Assembly (NCBI GenBank): GCA_964479585.1
Contig: CAYZMP010000022.1
Coordinates: 1-25,785 of the forward strand
Direction of reading: 5' to 3'
Length of the DNA: 25,785 bases
Origin: UBA6182 sp964479585
Lineage (GTDB): Bacteria > Bacillota_I > Bacilli_A > Erysipelotrichales > Erysipelotrichaceae
In this document: one piece after another, positions 22,514-25,785 of the stretch
Numbering within the stretch: position 1 is the first letter of the stretch
Layout: each line of letters starts with the position of its first letter
Made by a program: the position numbers and the translations under genes
The notes under the pieces: model-generated
The model's database searches: none
Seen by the model: only the letters and a program-made list of their open reading frames with translations
Told to the model about the DNA's origin: nothing

Positions 22514-23236
22514 ATGAGTGAAAACATTCCAATGATACGCATTCCTTTATCGGCAGCTTACAACACAAGAGATTTAGGAGGTTATCCGACAAAAGATAAT
22601 AAAGTTACACAATTTAATCGTTTTATCCGAAGTGATTTTCCTCATATTATTAATGATCAAGATGTTAAATTGTTAAAACAAAAAAATATTGGTGTTGTTA
22701 TTGATTTAAGAACAACCTACGAGGTTGAAAAGTCATCACACCCTTTAGAGAATATTGATTTTATTGATTATTATCATTTACCAATATTTCGAGAGTTTGA
22801 TTCATATCGTTATTGTGATCATAGTGAAGAACCATTGTATGAGTTATACAAAGGTATTTTAAATAACGAAAAAGTAAATTTAGCAAAGATATTTGATATC
22901 ATGCTAAGTCACCCTGACCAAGCAGTTATGTTTCATTGTACAGCTGGAAAAGATCGCACAGGTGTCATTGCCATGTTGTTGTTGGGTTTAGCAAGAGTAT
23001 ATGATAATGATATTATTAGTAATTATGAAGTGAGTTTTACTCATACAAAAGCAAGAGGGGATTTAAACAAGCTCATTACGAAGATTCCTTTTTCATACTT
23101 TGAATCAAAAACAGAAATTATGGAAAAGACGCTACAATTCTTTTATAAGCGATACACTAGTTTTGAAAAGTATTTTAGTCAACTCGGATATTCAGTGCAA
23201 GATCAAGAGCAATTACAATCTAGTTTTTTAAGGTAA
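22514..23236 (+). CDS. Tyrosine-phosphatase-fold protein (Y_phosphatase3/LipA-like)
   Basis: A 240-residue protein of the PF13350 phosphatase family, which includes the Listeria LipA phosphatase acting on phosphotyrosine and phosphoinositides. The N-terminal NTRDLGGYPT (17-26) and FIRSDF (37-42) are hallmarks, DLRTTYEVE (64-72) follows, and the CX5R catalytic loop is HCTAGKDRTG with Cys142 and Arg148. No signal peptide or membrane helix is seen, so it is probably cytoplasmic, unlike secreted LipA. It is a single-gene unit between two terminators. Protein-tyrosine or small phosphorylated substrates are both possible. Confidence 0.88.
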   Translation: MSENIPMIRIPLSAAYNTRDLGGYPTKDNKVTQFNRFIRSDFPHIINDQDVKLLKQKNIGVVIDLRTTYEVEKSSHPLENIDFIDYYHLPIFREFDSYRYCDHSEEPLYELYKGILNNEKVNLAKIFDIMLSHPDQAVMFHCTAGKDRTGVIAMLLLGLARVYDNDIISNYEVSFTHTKARGDLNKLITKIPFSYFESKTEIMEKTLQFFYKRYTSFEKYFSQLGYSVQDQEQLQSSFLR

Positions 23237-23308
23237 TAAGGTAAAAGCTTGATTTTGATTCAATGTGACTTAGGATAATCAGCTAGTAAAGTTTTATAAA
23301 GCACAACT

Positions 23309-23343
23309 AACATCATTTATCCAAAAAATAATGATGTTTTTTT
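23309..23343 (+). terminator. Terminator of the phosphatase gene
   Basis: A 9-bp stem AACATCATT (23309-23317) / AATGATGTT (23330-23338) with a 12-nt A-rich loop and a seven-T run (23337-23343). Confidence 0.75.
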
Positions 23344-23419
23344 CATTATTTTTGTCTTTCCAAATTTGTTTTGTGTTGTCGTCAAAAGTAAAATTATAGG
23401 TGAGAAATGAGGTGAAAAC

Positions 23420-23902
23420 ATGAATGCAAAAATTGTGTATTATTCATACAGTGGAAATACTAAAGGTGTGGCAGAAAGACTATTTAAGCAGTTAAAACAA
23501 GATAATATTGAATGTGAGATAGCAGCGATACATGCTGATGAAGAAGACCCAAAATTAAAACCTCATCACTTAATTGATTCACCGGATGTATCACAAAGTG
23601 ATGTAATAATTTTAGCTTCACCTGTAAGGGGATTTAGTGTATGTCCAATTATGAAAATGTATCTTCAACAACTTCCTTCTCTTAAAGACAAAAAAGTAAT
23701 TCATTTTGTGACTCACCATTTTCCAATGGCGTGGCTTGGTGGAACTCAAACAAATAAGTCTGTTAAACAACTTTTAGAAGGTAAGTTTGCTAAAGATGTT
23801 CAAACGTATGTCATTGATTGGTCAAACAAAAAAAGAGAAGATCAAATTCAATCCATGATTACATCCATCGTAGCAACAGTGAAAACAAAGTATAAAAACT
23901 AA
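23420..23902 (+). CDS. Flavodoxin family protein
   Basis: A 160-residue FMN-binding electron carrier or small flavodoxin-like reductase. The phosphate-binding loop is SYSGNTKGVAE (9-19), immediately after the first strand KIVYY; VIILASPVRGF (62-72) is the second FMN contact region, and FVTHHFPMAWLGG (95-107) lies at the third. The ribosome site GAGGTG is at 23409-23414. Cys77 and the VRGFSVCPIMKMYLQQL helix resemble flavodoxin/NADPH-dependent-reductase hybrids annotated as 'flavodoxin family protein'. It is a lone gene and its electron partner is not indicated; the EtfAB/Acd system on the opposite strand is too distant to link. Confidence 0.85.
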   Translation: MNAKIVYYSYSGNTKGVAERLFKQLKQDNIECEIAAIHADEEDPKLKPHHLIDSPDVSQSDVIILASPVRGFSVCPIMKMYLQQLPSLKDKKVIHFVTHHFPMAWLGGTQTNKSVKQLLEGKFAKDVQTYVIDWSNKKREDQIQSMITSIVATVKTKYKN

Positions 23903-24074
23903 AGAAAGTAAATTTATTGTCGGAGTTTTCTTTACTACTAGTAAGTGGAGTAGTAGGCTACAATGTGATCAATAGTCGATTGCATGATCTTGAATACATA
24001 CAGATTAATACAACGGTGTAGCAGTGTTAGTAGATGTGCTGTTGCCGTGATTTATAAGAAAGAGCCGAGCAGCG
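23903..24074. other. Intergenic stretch between convergent genes, possible gene remnant
   Basis: 172 bases between the flavodoxin and the methyltransferase. A frame from a TTG at 23917 to a TAG at 24021 encodes 34 residues beginning LSEFSLLLVSGVVGYNV, and a neighbouring frame continues GVAVLVDVLLP to a TGA, as if one coding sequence had been shifted. No ribosome site of note. ATAAGAAA (about 24056-24063) and TTTCTTAT (about 24082-24089) flank the methyltransferase stop and could form a weak hairpin. No known RNA recognised. Confidence 0.3.
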
Positions 24075-24656
24075 TCAGATTTTTCTTATGATTGCATTTA
24101 TCCATTCTTCGTTTTCTTTATTTGGTCTAACATCACTTGTTTCAAATAAATCGATGATTTCAATTGTATGAAACTGATTGATAAACAATGTGAATGAATC
24201 CTTTGTAAAACAGTTAAAGAATCGATTATCTTTGAAATAGTTTTCATTCCCTTTTTTAAATGACATGTAGAAAACACCATTGGTTTTTAAGTGACTCAAG
24301 TATTTAAATATAGTTTTATTTAACTCATTATCTTCTAAATGAAGTAAGGAAGCACATGCCCAAATTGCATCAAATTTTTGTGTAGGATTAAAGTCAGAAA
24401 ATGTGGATATTAATACTTTTTCTTGAAGAAACGGTTTTGAATAGTTAACCATTTCTTCACTTGCATCAATTGCAACAACATCATATCCTTTGCTTAAGAA
24501 ATAAAGACTATCTCTACCTGTTCCTGAACCAAGATCTAAAATCAAGTCATTTTCATTTAGGTGTTGTTCGAAAATTTTATAAAGTTCACTCATATTAGCA
24601 TGAAATGTGTTTTCAATGAACTCCTTAGCCTTTTTGTTATAATAATTAATACTCAT
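24075..24656 (-). CDS. Class I SAM-dependent methyltransferase
   Basis: A 193-residue Rossmann-fold methyltransferase resembling the TehB/UbiE-like group. Motif I is LILDLGSGTGRDSLYF (38-53), motif II VVAIDASEEMV (59-69), motif III region FDAIWACASLLHL (94-106), and motif post-III LKTNGVFYMSFKKG (122-135). The NYYNKKAKEFIENT start is typical of a small family of unknown substrate. It lies 27 nt downstream of the HNH endonuclease gene in the same direction, so they are probably cotranscribed. No target-recognition domain or DPPY-type DNA-methyltransferase motif is present, so a DNA substrate is not shown; metabolite or tellurite-type detoxification is equally possible. Confidence 0.85.
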   Translation of the reverse strand: MSINYYNKKAKEFIENTFHANMSELYKIFEQHLNENDLILDLGSGTGRDSLYFLSKGYDVVAIDASEEMVNYSKPFLQEKVLISTFSDFNPTQKFDAIWACASLLHLEDNELNKTIFKYLSHLKTNGVFYMSFKKGNENYFKDNRFFNCFTKDSFTLFINQFHTIEIIDLFETSDVRPNKENEEWINAIIRKI

Positions 24657-24683
24657 GGTTGGTCTCCGTTGAAATGGTTTATT

Positions 24684-25763
24684 TTACTCATTATACTGCC
24701 AAATAGAGTAGCCATTGTTTTTTGCAATTTTATAGAGTGAATGAGTATTATCATAAAGCATGTTATAAAAATGAGAGCGATCCATAACATTATTATCCAG
24801 TTGAACATTTGACATCAGAGTGTGATATTCTTCGATTATGGCCCTACTTGCAAAACTATGGATAGTCACATAAAAGTCATACTGTATTTCAATATATGGA
24901 TCAATAAGTTGTTCAGGAGGTAAATTGTTATTTTTGGAGCTGTTTATGTTTCTATGGGTTGGAATTAAATTCCATAATTGGTCATGAGCAACAAAACTCC
25001 ATGGTAAAAAATGATCGATGCTAAGTGGTCCATGTATAGTTGTACTTTCTTTGGTGAAAATCTTATTTGAGAACAAATCGAAATTTAGTGCTGGATTAAT
25101 TGAGATTGCTTCATCCCAGATTTTCTTTGCTTTTACTAGGTTTCTACTTGTTTGTGGATTAACTTTAAAAGGTATATTAGGAATAGAAGGATTTCTTCGT
25201 TGTAAAAAATGGACCAGTTCATGATCAATCCATGCTTTGATAATTCCTATATTATCCTTGATATAACTCATCCATGCTTCATTAATAAAGATAGAGCTTT
25301 CTTTTCTATTTATAGTATAGAAAGCTAGTGTATCATTCATTGATTTTTCAATAATTATGTCATGTTTAAGAATGTCTTTTTTGCCAACTAAATGAGTTTG
25401 ATAAAAAGGAGTTAATAATCGATAAGGAACAAACGCAGTTATGTCTTTTGTCAGTTTATCAAAATCGTTCTCTTTAAGCTGAGACAGAAAATCATTTTTT
25501 GATTGGGTATTATAACTCATGATAACTCTAGGTATTACATCTGACCCACCAAACTTTAAATGGTATTTGTTAATGAAATCATAGCTATTTTTAAACATAT
25601 CAAAAACAATTGATGAAAAAGGTATAACTTGTTCATCATTTTCGACATGATGGATGATCGATTTCAACCAAAAAATCTTGTAGCTATTATGGATGTTTTT
25701 GGTGTCCAGCATATTTTTAAAGCTTACTGTATCTAGTTGGTTGTGATATGGAAATATATACAT
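24684..25763 (-). CDS. HNH endonuclease domain protein
   Basis: A 359-residue protein whose C-terminal half carries an HNH nuclease core: LSIDHFLPWSF (Asp250, His251), then DQLWNLIPTHRNINSSK with Asn265, Asn274 and Lys277, and NLPPEQLIDPY. The first 240 residues are helical and begin MYIFPYHN, with SYKIFWLKSII (27-37), GGSDVIPR (72-79), AWIDHELVHFLQRRNPSIPNIP (177-198) and ARKIW-like VKAKKIWDEA, a region seen ahead of HNH in a widespread restriction/defence-associated family. AAGAGGT at 7-nt spacing supports the start at 25763. It is followed by the methyltransferase gene. What lies upstream, beyond the right edge, could complete a restriction or phage-defence system. Confidence 0.82.
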   Translation of the reverse strand: MYIFPYHNQLDTVSFKNMLDTKNIHNSYKIFWLKSIIHHVENDEQVIPFSSIVFDMFKNSYDFINKYHLKFGGSDVIPRVIMSYNTQSKNDFLSQLKENDFDKLTKDITAFVPYRLLTPFYQTHLVGKKDILKHDIIIEKSMNDTLAFYTINRKESSIFINEAWMSYIKDNIGIIKAWIDHELVHFLQRRNPSIPNIPFKVNPQTSRNLVKAKKIWDEAISINPALNFDLFSNKIFTKESTTIHGPLSIDHFLPWSFVAHDQLWNLIPTHRNINSSKNNNLPPEQLIDPYIEIQYDFYVTIHSFASRAIIEEYHTLMSNVQLDNNVMDRSHFYNMLYDNTHSLYKIAKNNGYSIWQYNE

Positions 25764-25785
25764 AAAAATACCTCTTATTAATAAT

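Noticed and set aside
25200..25230. HELVH (HExxH zinc-protease-like) motif in the HNH protein, residues 181-185
   Set aside because: It falls in a helix conserved in this nuclease family (the WxxxELxxFLQRRNPxxP region) where the histidines are not general; no other metalloprotease features.

Overview
The window is A+T-rich bacterial DNA with short intergenic gaps, strong AGGAGG-type ribosome sites, UAA/UAG/UGA all used as stops (UGA ends fabZ and acpS, so the standard bacterial code applies) and one clear TTG start. FabK in place of FabI, a compact type II fatty-acid operon, clostridial-style Acd/EtfBA and a surface protein with a sortase-like C-terminus point to a low-GC Gram-positive (Bacillota, possibly an Erysipelotrichia/Haloplasma/Izemoplasma-like lineage). 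The exact group cannot be fixed from the sequence alone.

Region 1 (1-7082, +): the 3' part of a fatty-acid synthesis operon, fabK (5' end outside the window), a second FabK/nitronate-monooxygenase-like gene, fabD, fabG, fabF, fabZ, plsC, acpS and birA. Genes overlap or abut by a few bases. The order runs from malonyl transfer through elongation to phosphatidic acid formation, plus the two modifying enzymes the pathway needs: phosphopantetheinylation of ACP and biotinylation of acetyl-CoA carboxylase. ACP, FabH and Acc genes are not in the window. Region 2 (7083-9491, +): a membrane-anchored alpha/beta hydrolase and a cardiolipin synthase, each with its own promoter, extending the lipid theme.

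Region 3 (9492-13533, +) is the most unusual part. A regulator made of a phosphoenolpyruvate-hydrolase-like TIM barrel fused to an AraC DNA-binding domain is followed by a UPF0261 (Tm-1-like ATP-binding) protein, a stand-alone PEP-hydrolase-like TIM barrel closely resembling the regulator's N-terminus, and a DUF1097 membrane protein. UPF0261 plus the TIM barrel are the two halves of the plant Tm-1 protein. The set looks like an uncharacterised metabolic system whose regulator senses with a copy of the enzyme fold.

Region 4 (13534-16980, -): a maoC-acd-etfB-etfA operon for acyl-CoA reduction or beta-oxidation, behind a near-consensus promoter and a perfect 10-bp dyad that looks like an operator. 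Region 5 (16989-19474, -): an MFS efflux pump and an ArsR-type regulator with a C-terminal winged helix, with two TTAGAT-N4-ATCTAA operators exactly 30 bp apart over the promoter. Region 6 (19475-23902, +): a large GLUG-repeat surface protein, a tyrosine-phosphatase-fold protein and a flavodoxin, each a separate unit. Region 7 (24075-25763, -): a SAM methyltransferase and an HNH endonuclease, possibly a small DNA-modification/defence pair. No tRNA, rRNA, CRISPR array, IS element or phage gene was seen.
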